In this document: in pieces, positions 33,393-40,612 of the stretch
Layout of the letters: the number at the start of each line of letters is the position of its first letter
How positions within the stretch are numbered: position 1 is the stretch's first letter
DNA from: Altererythrobacter sp.
GTDB lineage: Bacteria > Pseudomonadota > Alphaproteobacteria > Sphingomonadales > Sphingomonadaceae
Assembly (NCBI GenBank): GCA_029265155.1
Contig: JAJUJV010000006.1
Location: forward strand, 1 to 42,460
Direction: 5' to 3'
Length of the DNA: 42,460 nt
The notes under the pieces: generated by a model
What the model was told of the DNA's origin: nothing
Seen by the model: only the letters and a program-made list of their open reading frames with translations
The model's database searches: none
Translations under genes and position numbers: made by a program

Positions 33393-34427
33393 CTACGGCC
33401 CTTGCCGCGCCTGGCGCTCGGCCATCTCCTTCCGCCACTCGTCGGGCGTCGGCATGATCGGGTTGTCCACCCGGCGCAGGATCTTCCACTCGCCGTCCTC
33501 GCGGATGAACTCGTCCTCGTAGACGCCGGTCAGCTCGGGAACCGGGCTACCGTCGGCGCCGCGCATGATGAGTAAGTGGCGCGAGCGGGCGGTGGCGCGG
33601 TCGCCATCGACATCCACCTGCGGGTTCGACACCAGGTGATAGCTCTCCATGTTGACGTAATCGGGCGCAGGTTCGCCGAACAGGCCGACCAGCAGGTCTT
33701 TGATCTGCGCCCTTCCCCGCCGCACGGTGGCACCGTTGCGCCACTCGCCTTCGCGAGCGAAGAGGTCGGCATAGCCGTCGAAATCGCGCGCATCGATCCG
33801 CGCCGCATATTCGACGATCACGCGCTGGATCGCGAGCTGGTCCTCAGCCCGGCGCAGCCGCTCCTCGGTCGACAGCGGCGCAGGAGCTGCGGCCGGACCA
33901 CCGCCCGCGGCCGGCGGGTCGTTCGGATCGCGGAACGGAATCTCACCCCAGGTCGTGCGGTGCGCGATCTTCCATTCGCCGCGCTGCCTGACGAACTCGT
34001 CGACGTAGCGGCCAGCGAGCAGCGGCGTCGGCCGGTTGTCGAGCGAAGCGGTCCAGAACAGGTACTTCGATTCGACCTGCGCCCGGTCGCCGTCGACCTT
34101 GATCAGCGGGTTGGTCAGCATGTGGAAGTTGGACTTGTTGACGAACCCCGCCTCGGGTGCGCCGAGGTTCTCAGTCAGCATCGCCTCGATCGCCGCCGGC
34201 CCGGTGAAGCTGCCGAACCCGCCGGTCCACACGCCGTCATCGGCAAACAGCGCCGCGTAGGAGGCATAGTCCTTTGCATCGAGGAACTTGCCATACTCGA
34301 TCAGCGCACGGCGGATGGCGGACTCGGCCTCCATCCGCTCGACCCGCTGCTCAAGCGTGAACGACTGCGCATGGACAGCGGCCGGCACCGTCAAAATCAG
34401 CACGGCGGCGACGAAGCGATGAAACAT
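33393..34427 (-). CDS. Secreted protein with two tandem SnoaL/NTF2-like domains
   Basis: 344 aa with signal peptide MFHRFVAAVLILTVPAAVHAQ. Domain one (about 30-165) and domain two (190-325) align clearly: AIRRALIEYGKFLDAKDYASY with AIQRVIVEYAARIDARDFDGY, and NPLIKVDGDRAQVESKYLF with NPQVDVDGDRATARSRHLL; VDEFVRQRGEWKIAHR pairs with EDEFIREDGEWKILRR. A Gly/Pro/Ala linker (168-185) joins them. The NTF2 fold commonly serves as small-molecule dehydratase, isomerase or binding domain. Function unknown. No catalytic residue set can be assigned from sequence alone. Confidence 0.82.
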   Translation of the reverse strand: MFHRFVAAVLILTVPAAVHAQSFTLEQRVERMEAESAIRRALIEYGKFLDAKDYASYAALFADDGVWTGGFGSFTGPAAIEAMLTENLGAPEAGFVNKSNFHMLTNPLIKVDGDRAQVESKYLFWTASLDNRPTPLLAGRYVDEFVRQRGEWKIAHRTTWGEIPFRDPNDPPAAGGGPAAAPAPLSTEERLRRAEDQLAIQRVIVEYAARIDARDFDGYADLFAREGEWRNGATVRRGRAQIKDLLVGLFGEPAPDYVNMESYHLVSNPQVDVDGDRATARSRHLLIMRGADGSPVPELTGVYEDEFIREDGEWKILRRVDNPIMPTPDEWRKEMAERQARQGP

Positions 34428-34544
34428 CCGATCTCTCCCCGTTTGTTCGCCCGCTACGCGGCGCAGGCCACGACGGGTCGGTTGCCTTTGACTTACAGGC
34501 AGCGGGTGTTCGTCACCACCTTCCTCAACCTTCCCCGCGCCACT

Positions 34545-34564
34545 GCCTTCGGGACTCCGAAGGC
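34545..34564 (-). terminator. Stem-loop after the OmpA-N-like gene
   Basis: GCCTTCGG-GACT-CCGAAGGC: eight perfect pairs with a four-base loop, beginning 17 bases after the stop of the minus-strand gene at 34581. No U tract in either direction. The rest of the 153-base gap to 34427 shows nothing else. Confidence 0.4.
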
Positions 34565-34580
34565 GAGCAGGAACGAGGCG

Positions 34581-35402
34581 TCAGCTGGCGATACGGAAGT
34601 TGCCGAACAAGACGTTTGCTCCGTTATCCATGTTGATCGGAGCACTGATGAAAAAGTACTTGGCAGGATTGCTGCGGAACAGCTGCGAATCGCCGATCTT
34701 GGTCTTGTCGAGAAACACTTTCATTGTGTCCCCCTCGACCGCGATCGAGACATGCAGGACGCGATTGGCATACGGCCGATAGTCGAAGTCGAACGAATGA
34801 TAATAGTCGGTGGCGCTGCTCGACACGGTCGAACTTCCCCTCGGACCGAGAGTGGCCACAGCGATGCCCCCGTCGTTGTGCGCATCCTGAACGTAGGAGC
34901 GCACGCTGTTATCGGCGGTGAAGCCGAACGGCAGGGAACCGACATCCCGGCTGGAATCCGCCGCCAGCACCAGGTCGAATTCGATGGTGAAATTGTTCGG
35001 AAGCTCGGGCGGCTGCGTCAGCTTGTAAGTGGCGAAGCTCTGCAGGGAGAGCCATCGCCCGTCCAGACCATCGACGCTGACCACGGAACCCGAACCGTTG
35101 GTCTTCCAACTCGCCGGCATGGCGCCAAGCGGCGTCTCGGCGAAATCGTCCTCCACCAGCGTGGTGGCGCCAGGTACAAAGGTGAAGCCCTCGTTGATCC
35201 GCAGCCGCGGATTCGCCGCGCTTTCTCCGGCTTGTGAAGTCCTGACCTCTTGCGGCTGCTGCGCGCGGCGATCGATTTCCCGCTCCACCCGGTCCTGCAA
35301 ATTGCCCAGCAACCCGCGAAACTGCGCAGAAGCCGGGGTGGAAATTGCCATCGCCGGTATCAGCGCGAACACAATAATCGAACGAGCGGGAAGCTTGGGC
35401 AT
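34581..35402 (-). CDS. Secreted beta-sandwich protein resembling the N-terminal part of OmpA-family proteins
   Basis: 273 aa with signal peptide MPKLPARSIIVFALIPAMAISTPASAQ. A short charged segment (QDRVEREIDRRAQQ) precedes TFVPGATTLVEDDFAETPLG and MPASWKTNGSGSVVSVDGLDG, which match a module that usually precedes a C-terminal OmpA peptidoglycan-binding domain. Here the protein ends with a lectin-like beta-sandwich (NFTIEFDLVLAADSS, YYHSFDFDYRPYANRVLHVSI, VFLDKTKIGDSQLF, GANVLFGNFRIAS) and no OmpA domain follows. It may be a stand-alone carbohydrate or surface-binding domain. No downstream fragment encodes the missing domain. Confidence 0.7.
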   Translation of the reverse strand: MPKLPARSIIVFALIPAMAISTPASAQFRGLLGNLQDRVEREIDRRAQQPQEVRTSQAGESAANPRLRINEGFTFVPGATTLVEDDFAETPLGAMPASWKTNGSGSVVSVDGLDGRWLSLQSFATYKLTQPPELPNNFTIEFDLVLAADSSRDVGSLPFGFTADNSVRSYVQDAHNDGGIAVATLGPRGSSTVSSSATDYYHSFDFDYRPYANRVLHVSIAVEGDTMKVFLDKTKIGDSQLFRSNPAKYFFISAPINMDNGANVLFGNFRIAS

Positions 35403-35518
35403 AACTCTCCAGGGCCAACATTGATTAAGCGGCGTCCACCTACACGGCCAGGATGGCGGTGCAAGGTTGCCGGTCCTTCAGGGCGTCTACCCACGCCGAT
35501 TGGGAACCGCGCCCAGCG

Positions 35519-36145
35519 CTATAGCCGCCCACCTTTCCAAACCACGCGGCCGACCACGTCCACGTCGGCTACCGCCACTTCGACCGGTTCGTAGGCCGGG
35601 TTGCTGCTGATCAGCCTCAGGCTGCCGGGCGGGACCGCCTGCAGCAACTTGACATGCAGCGCCTCGCCCAGGCGCACGACGTGGACGCCTTCGCGAAACG
35701 GACGCGGCGTTCGATCGACCAGAATCTCGTCGCCGTCGCGCAGCAGCGGGTCCATCGAATCGCCCACGACCTGGATCAAGGACAGCATGGCCGGGTCGAG
35801 CCCCTGCTCGCGCAGCCAGCGACGCGAGAAGCGGAACGCGTCGAACGGCATTTCCTGCGCACCGATCGCCCCAGGCCCGGCCGAAGCTTCGAGTGGCAGG
35901 CGCGGCACTTCCACCCATTCGCCAGCCGGAATGTGAGATTTTTCCTCCGGCGCGCCGAGTTCATGTTCGGAGACGCCGAAGAACTGCGCCAGCCGACGAC
36001 GATCGACTTCCTCGAGCTTCCGTGGGCTGCCTTTGGTGATGTACTGCTGCAAGTAACTGGAATTGCGGCCCAGCATGCGCGACAGTGCAGCGAGGCTGCT
36101 GCCGCGCTCGCGAGCCAGAATGGCGAGCTTGTCACGCGGTTCCAT
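35519..36145 (-). CDS. S24-family LexA-like repressor/peptidase
   Basis: 208 aa. HTH region MEPRDKLAILARERGSSLAALSRMLGRNSSYLQQYI is followed by a linker with a possible Ala-Gly cleavage pair at 89-90 (EASAGPGAIG). The S24 domain has the nucleophile Ser130 in VVGDSMDPLLRDGDEIL and general base Lys166 in GEALHVKLLQ; GRVVWKGGR is the usual C-terminal strand. This is the class of phage-type or SOS-responsive repressors. It is divergent from the 62-aa gene at 36273, with palindrome half-sites in the shared region, suggesting autoregulation. No phage structural genes are adjacent. Confidence 0.9.
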   Translation of the reverse strand: MEPRDKLAILARERGSSLAALSRMLGRNSSYLQQYITKGSPRKLEEVDRRRLAQFFGVSEHELGAPEEKSHIPAGEWVEVPRLPLEASAGPGAIGAQEMPFDAFRFSRRWLREQGLDPAMLSLIQVVGDSMDPLLRDGDEILVDRTPRPFREGVHVVRLGEALHVKLLQAVPPGSLRLISSNPAYEPVEVAVADVDVVGRVVWKGGRL

Positions 36146-36149
36146 GGGC

Positions 36150-36215
36150 GGATTTCCTGCGGCTGTCCAAGCTCACGTCTTACGCGAAGGAAATTTCCTA
36201 GACAAGTAGGATTTC
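36150..36215. promoter_or_regulatory. Putative operator cluster and minus-strand promoter of the S24 repressor
   Basis: A perfect 12-base palindrome AGGAAATTTCCT (36188-36199) lies in the 17-base spacer between minus-strand -35 TTGTCT (36205-36200) and -10 TAAGAC (36182-36177). Related half-sites GGATTTCC (36150-36157) and AGGATTTC (36208-36215) flank it, giving three sites with the GGAAAT core. The layout resembles multi-site operators of lambdoid-type repressors. The -10 is weak; the palindrome is the firm observation. Confidence 0.5.
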
Positions 36216-36272
36216 ACCGGCAAGACCAGTTCCACCGCCAGCGACTCGTCACTCTCGACGCGAGGAGGTTCC

Positions 36273-36461
36273 ATGCTGCTGCGCAAGATCGAAGTGTTCC
36301 TCCGTCGGACGGACATGACGCCGAGCGAATTCGGACGACGAGTCGCACGCGATCCACGGTTCGTCTTCGACTTGCGCCGCGGAAGGACGCCGCGCGCCCG
36401 TATGGAAACACGAGTGGAACATTTCATGAACCAATATCAGGAGAGACCTCATGCAAGCTGA
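36273..36461 (+). CDS. Small basic protein, possible DNA-binding
   Basis: 62 aa: MLLRKIEVFLRRTDMTPSEFG begins a short HTH-like pattern (about residues 4-33: IEVFLRRTDMTPSEFGRRV), then RDPRFVFDLRRGRTPRARM and VEHFMNQYQERPHAS. Net charge is strongly positive. A good ribosome site GAGGAGG lies five bases before the ATG. It is divergent from the S24 repressor and its stop overlaps the next gene's start by 11 bases. Short genes like this recur in sphingomonads, without known function. Confidence 0.7.
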   Translation: MLLRKIEVFLRRTDMTPSEFGRRVARDPRFVFDLRRGRTPRARMETRVEHFMNQYQERPHAS

Positions 36462-36795
36462 AAACATTCGCCCTGTCCGGCTTCGCCGCGACACTTGCTC
36501 GCGGCTTCGCGAAGAGCTGTTGGCTTTGGCCGCCGGGCAGCCGACGATCCTTCGCCACGATGAGACGAGCTGGGCCAGCATCACCTTCGCCGGCGCGCGG
36601 CACCGGGTCGAGTTGACGTTCGAAGGTGGCGAGGCCGTCGAAGCCGGCGAGCGCTTCATCGCCTTCCTGCCCGAACACGAATTCGAGATTCCCGGCCAAC
36701 TCGTCGCCGATGCTGCGGTCACGGCTGTCGATCACCGGCTCGATCCGCCCTGGATGCAGGTTACCTGTGAACTGCTTCTGCTGGAGGAAGCATGA
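36451..36795 (+). CDS. Hypothetical protein
   Basis: 114 aa, not recognised. GGAGAG precedes the ATG. The sequence reads as a mixed alpha/beta domain: RRDTCSRLREELLALAAGQP, then ILRHDETSWASITFAGARHRVELTFEGG, FIAFLPEHEFEIPGQLVADA and LDPPWMQVTCELLLLEEA. No signal peptide or membrane helix. It overlaps the preceding 62-aa gene by 11 bases, in another frame, and the two appear to be one unit expressed away from the S24 repressor. Confidence 0.68.
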   Translation: MQAENIRPVRLRRDTCSRLREELLALAAGQPTILRHDETSWASITFAGARHRVELTFEGGEAVEAGERFIAFLPEHEFEIPGQLVADAAVTAVDHRLDPPWMQVTCELLLLEEA

Positions 36796-36912
36796 AAGTG
36801 GAAGGTTACACGCCGCTCAGCCGGAAACGTACTTTTCTGAACGTTTGCAATGGGATAGAAGGATCGAATGGTGACAACTCCGCCGCGCAGGGGCGTCAAC
36901 CCTTCCCTTCGC

Positions 36913-37848
36913 TCAGTAGCCGCGGGCGAGGTCCACTCGTGCCTCGAGCGGTTCGCCGGCGTGGAAGCGCTCGCAATTGCGCAGGAAGCGCTCCGCCGCC
37001 CGCGCCTGGCTGGCGGGCGTCGGCATTCCCGACAGGTGCATCGTGACGTGGGCGTTGTCGAGCGACCACAACGGGTGCTCGGGCGGGAGCGGTTCGGGGT
37101 CGGTGAGGTCGAGTATTGCCGCCGCGATGCGGCGCTCGCGCAAGGCGTCGATCAGCGCATCCTGGTCGACGCAATCGGCCCGCGCGAAGTTCACCAGCAC
37201 CGCTTGCGAATTCATCGCGGCGAGTTCGGCTGCGCCGATCATCCCCCGCGTCTGCGGGGTGCCCGGCACGGCGAGCACGATCCAGTCGAAGCCGCCGAGA
37301 TGGCTGCGCCAGCCGCGTTGGCGCTGGCTCGACACCGCGACTACCTCGACTCCGAACGCCTCGAGCGCGCGGCCGATCGCCTGCCCGATCGCCCCGTGTC
37401 CCAGGATCAGCACCCGGCTGCCGGCCAGATCGCGCGTGCCCGGCGGCGCGGCGAGCCACTCGTGCCGGTCCTGCGCGCGGACCACGGCGGGGTAGTCCTT
37501 GGCCACGGCCAGCATGGTCATGACCGCGAACTCGGCGACCTGGTGGGTGGTCAGGCCCGAGCCGCAGGTGAGCGCCACGCCGCGCTGGTCGAGCTCCGCC
37601 AGCGGCATCCAGTCGACGCCGGTATAAGAGCTGTTGAGCCAGCGCAGCCGCCGCGCCGCGGCGATGGCGGCGAGCGGGGCCGCCTTTTCGTGACGATCGA
37701 ACCAGCCGATCTCCGCCTCGGCGGCCAGCGCGACGAGCGCCTCGGGGGTATCCCACCATCGCGCGTCGAGCCATTCCGGCAGGCGGCCGCCGAGCAAGGG
37801 CCGAACGGACACCGGTAGAACGGCGACGGTCACTCTTCCCTCCCGCAA
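36913..37848 (-). CDS. D-2-hydroxyacid dehydrogenase family protein
   Basis: 311 aa. NAD(P)-binding Rossmann motif GHGAIGQAIGRALEAFGVEVVAV (about 148-170) and helix LTTHQVAEFAVMTMLAVAKDYP. Catalytic residues are partly unusual: the Arg region reads NFARADCVDQDALIDAL where NxxRG is normal (Gly replaced by Ala), the Glu lies in DPEPLPPEHPLW and the His in VTMHLSGM (normally TPHxxG). The residues themselves are kept, so activity is likely, but substrate cannot be guessed. It starts 14 bases after cysS, so they are in one unit. Confidence 0.85.
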   Translation of the reverse strand: MREGRVTVAVLPVSVRPLLGGRLPEWLDARWWDTPEALVALAAEAEIGWFDRHEKAAPLAAIAAARRLRWLNSSYTGVDWMPLAELDQRGVALTCGSGLTTHQVAEFAVMTMLAVAKDYPAVVRAQDRHEWLAAPPGTRDLAGSRVLILGHGAIGQAIGRALEAFGVEVVAVSSQRQRGWRSHLGGFDWIVLAVPGTPQTRGMIGAAELAAMNSQAVLVNFARADCVDQDALIDALRERRIAAAILDLTDPEPLPPEHPLWSLDNAHVTMHLSGMPTPASQARAAERFLRNCERFHAGEPLEARVDLARGY

Positions 37849-37861
37849 GCGGCCGGGAGAT

Positions 37862-39352
37862 TCACGAGAGCTTCCACTCCCAGCCGAGCGGATCGCCGTC
37901 CATCACCTCGACGCCTTGCGCGGAAAGTTCGTCGCGGATCGCATCCGAGCGGGCGAAGTCCTTCTCGGCTCGCGCCGCCTTGCGTCGGACGAGAGCGTCC
38001 TCGATCTCGGCCTCGCCGATTGTCGCTCCCTTCGGCCGCAACCGCAGGTCCGCTCGGGTCAGGCCGGCGAGGTTCAGGCCGAGCACCGAATCCATCTGCT
38101 CGACGAACCCGAGCTTGACCGCCGCCGGGCACTTCTTGATCGTGGTGACTTCCTCGAGCTTGGTCAGCGCAACCGGCGTGTTGAGGTCGTCGGCCATCGC
38201 TGCGTCGAAATCCTTGAGGGCCTGCACCGCCACGCCTTCGGGCGGCGAATAGGGCTGCTCTTCCGGCTCGGCCTTCGCCGTTTCCTTCAGCCGCTCGACC
38301 GCCATGACGATGCGCTTCAGGCGCGTCAGCGCCGCACCCAGCCCGTCCCACGAGAACTCAAGCTCGCTGCGATAATGCGCCTGCAGGCACATCATCCGGT
38401 AAGCGAGCGGGTGATAGCCCTTGTCGATCAGGAGTTGCAGCCGCAGGAACTCGCCGGCCGATTTGCTCATCTTTCCCGAGCGTTCGACCAGGAAGTTGTT
38501 GTGCATCCACAGCTTCGCCCCGCTGTTGAGCGGATCGTCGAGGCCGTTAGTGCAGCAGAACGCCTGGTTCTGCGCGATCTCGTTCGGGTGATGGATCTCG
38601 CGGTGGTCGATGCCGCCGGTGTGGATGTCGAACGGGAAGCCGAGCAATTGCCCGCTCATCACCGAACACTCGAGATGCCACCCCGGCGCACCGCGGCCCC
38701 AGGGGGAATCCCACTCCATCTGCCGCGTCTCGCCGGGCGGAGTCTTGCGCCAGATCGCGAAGTCGGCCGCGTTGCGCTTGCCCTCGACCGCCTCGATCCG
38801 CCCCTCGCCTTCTTCCGTCTGCGCCCGCGCCAGCCGGCCATAATCGGCCACAGTCGAGACATCGAAGTACAGCCCGCTGTCGAGCTCGTAGCAGTGCTTG
38901 TCGGCAATGCTCTTGGCGAACTCGATCATCGCCGGGACGTAGTCGGTCGCAATGGACCAGTGCGCCGCCTCCGGCTCGCCCTGCTTCATCGGCCCGCGGA
39001 TATTGAGCGCCTTCACGTCCGCCCAATACGCCTCGGTATAGTGCTTCGCGATGTCCCAGATCGACTGCGCCTTCTCCGCAGCCATCTTCTCCATCTTGTC
39101 CTCACCCGCATCGGCGTCGTCGGTCAGGTGGCCGACATCGGTGATGTTGATGACATGGGTCAGCTTGTAACGCCGCCAGCTCAGCATCCGCCCGAGCACG
39201 TCGGCGAACACATAGGCACGCATGTTGCCGATGTGCGGATAGTTATAAACCGTCGGTCCGCACGTATAGACCCGCGCCTCGTCCTCGTGGATCGGCTCGA
39301 AGGTCTCGAGCTCGCGGGTCAGCGAGTTGAACAGGCGGAGGGGCGCGGTCAT
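37862..39352 (-). CDS. cysS: Cysteinyl-tRNA synthetase
   Basis: 496 aa from ATG 39352 (MTAPLRLFNSLTRELETFEP); the track's 39547 start adds 65 unlikely residues. HIGH is HIGN at 40-43 (TVYNYPHIGNMRAYVFAD) and KMSKS at 294-298 (VERSGKMSKSAGEF). Zinc ligands are in place: C31 (YTCGPTVYNY), C229 (GWHLECSVMSG), H254 and E258 (IHHPNEIAQ). The C-terminal anticodon region is full length. First gene of cysS/hydroxyacid dehydrogenase; the promoter must lie in the 170 bases to the lipoprotein gene. Confidence 0.96.
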   Translation of the reverse strand: MTAPLRLFNSLTRELETFEPIHEDEARVYTCGPTVYNYPHIGNMRAYVFADVLGRMLSWRRYKLTHVINITDVGHLTDDADAGEDKMEKMAAEKAQSIWDIAKHYTEAYWADVKALNIRGPMKQGEPEAAHWSIATDYVPAMIEFAKSIADKHCYELDSGLYFDVSTVADYGRLARAQTEEGEGRIEAVEGKRNAADFAIWRKTPPGETRQMEWDSPWGRGAPGWHLECSVMSGQLLGFPFDIHTGGIDHREIHHPNEIAQNQAFCCTNGLDDPLNSGAKLWMHNNFLVERSGKMSKSAGEFLRLQLLIDKGYHPLAYRMMCLQAHYRSELEFSWDGLGAALTRLKRIVMAVERLKETAKAEPEEQPYSPPEGVAVQALKDFDAAMADDLNTPVALTKLEEVTTIKKCPAAVKLGFVEQMDSVLGLNLAGLTRADLRLRPKGATIGEAEIEDALVRRKAARAEKDFARSDAIRDELSAQGVEVMDGDPLGWEWKLS

Positions 39353-39519
39353 CGGGCGCGCCTTACGCACGAGCCGGGTCAGGTCAAGCGGCGGCGATTT
39401 TGCCCTCCCTCCATTCCACCTGACCGAATTGCCGAACGTGTCGCCTTTTTTCGTTTGCCGCCACGCATGCGTCGCACTTGGGCTGAAGTTGCTACGAAGC
39501 ATTCCCGAAAGGATATCGA

Positions 39520-39816
39520 ATGCATATTCCCCCCACCAAGATGGCATTCGCCGCCGCAGTTCTCGGCGGTTCCCTGGTCCTAGGCGGCTGCGCTACGAGA
39601 GGTTACGTCGACGAGCAGATCGCTGCCGTGAACCAGCGGATCGACGGGATCGATTCCCGGCTTTCGGCGGTCGAAGGAACCGCCGGCGACGCGCTGACCA
39701 CCGCGCAGGCGGCTGCAGGCCAGTCGCAGCAAAATTCGCAGCGCATCGATCAGCTCTCCGGCCGCGTCGATGGCATCGATCAGCGGCTGAGCCAGCAGAG
39801 GACGCCGCGCAACTAG
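39520..39816 (+). CDS. Small coiled-coil lipoprotein (Lpp-like)
   Basis: 98 aa with lipobox LGGC: MHIPPTKMAFAAAVLGGSLVLGGC, acylated Cys at 24. The mature part ATRGYVDEQIAAVNQRIDGI, DSRLSAVEGTAGDALTTAQ and QRIDQLSGRVDGIDQRLSQQ shows heptad-like alternation typical of a trimeric coiled coil, and RIDQLSGRVDGIDQRL resembles the Lpp repeat. It ends TPRN, not in Lys as Braun lipoprotein does. AAAGGA lies upstream. The L,D-transpeptidase gene follows 59 bases after the stop, so a shared role in envelope anchoring is plausible. Confidence 0.8.
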   Translation: MHIPPTKMAFAAAVLGGSLVLGGCATRGYVDEQIAAVNQRIDGIDSRLSAVEGTAGDALTTAQAAAGQSQQNSQRIDQLSGRVDGIDQRLSQQRTPRN

Positions 39817-39828
39817 ACGAAGGAACAC

Positions 39829-39853
39829 GCCGACGAACCGAGCGTTCGTCGGC
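39829..39853 (+). terminator. Stem-loop between lipoprotein and L,D-transpeptidase genes
   Basis: GCCGACGAAC-CGAGC-GTTCGTCGGC: ten perfect pairs with a five-base loop, 12 bases after the lipoprotein stop. It sits 22 bases before the transpeptidase TTG start and has no U tract, so it could act as terminator, attenuator or mRNA stabiliser. Confidence 0.5.
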
Positions 39854-39875
39854 ATAGCTATCGTAGTTCAGAGGT

Positions 39876-40586
39876 TTGAAAATTCGTCTTTACTTGCCCG
39901 GAGCAAGGTGCGTTGCGGCGGGTCTGGCCGCAACGCTCTTGCCGCTATCGCTACCCGCCGCTGCCGCCGAGGCAGACGCCGAGAACGCCGCTCTCGAGCC
40001 GGAACTGATCAATTCCCCCGATGCCGACCGCCTGCTCCAGTGGATCGCGGCTACCGGCGACAACGGGGAGAAGCCTTACATCGTCATCGACAAGCAGGCG
40101 GCCGCCATGCTCCTGTTCGATTCCGACGGAACGCTGCTCGGCGAAACGCCGGTGTTGATCGGGGTCGGAGTCGGGGACGAGTCGACGCCCGGCATCGGCG
40201 CCAAGTCGCTCAGCGAGATCGGCACGGCCGAACGGACCACGCCTGCCGGCCGCTTCGCCGCGCATCTGGGGACGGCCGTCGGCTGGAAAAGCGTGCTTTG
40301 GGTCGACTACGCCGGCTCGGTCGCGCTGCACGCGGTCGTCAAGGACAACAAGAAGGAAAGGCGCCCGCAGCGGCTCAAGTCGGAGACGATAGATGATAAC
40401 CGCATCACCTACGGCTGCATCAACATCGACACGTCGTTCTATCTCAAACAGGTGAAACCGTCGTTCAAGGAAGGCGGCATGGTTTACATCCTTCCCGAAG
40501 AGAAGAGCCTCGAGGAAGTCTTCCCGCTCGTGCGCCTGCTGCCGTTCCTCGAACAGGGTCAGCCAGGCTCGACCGTCGCGAGCTGA
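39876..40586 (+). CDS. L,D-transpeptidase (YkuD family)
   Basis: 236 aa. Signal segment MKIRLYLPGARCVAAGLAATLLPLSLPAAA exports it. YkuD domain: KPYIVIDKQAAAMLLFDSDG, the His at 152 (VALHAVVKDNK) and the catalytic Cys at 181 in RITYGCINID. The usual SxGC motif is altered to TYGC. L,D-transpeptidases form 3-3 cross-links or attach proteins to peptidoglycan. The only in-frame start after the upstream stop at 39864 is TTG 39876; its Shine-Dalgarno is poor, so expression may be weak or coupled to the preceding hairpin-bearing mRNA. Partner could be the adjacent lipoprotein. Confidence 0.85.
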   Translation: MKIRLYLPGARCVAAGLAATLLPLSLPAAAAEADAENAALEPELINSPDADRLLQWIAATGDNGEKPYIVIDKQAAAMLLFDSDGTLLGETPVLIGVGVGDESTPGIGAKSLSEIGTAERTTPAGRFAAHLGTAVGWKSVLWVDYAGSVALHAVVKDNKKERRPQRLKSETIDDNRITYGCINIDTSFYLKQVKPSFKEGGMVYILPEEKSLEEVFPLVRLLPFLEQGQPGSTVAS

Positions 40587-40612
40587 TCCTTCCCGGGTCG
40601 TCGGCGGTCAAC

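Noticed and set aside
33576-35237. 553-aa plus-strand ORF
   Set aside because: Spans the antisense of two genes with signal peptides and coherent domains.
36896-37774. 292-aa minus-strand ORF in another frame of the hydroxyacid dehydrogenase
   Set aside because: Arg/Ala/Gly-rich without motifs; the other frame has the Rossmann fold.
37916-39583. 555-aa plus-strand ORF opposite cysS
   Set aside because: Antisense shadow; cysS motifs are complete on the minus strand.
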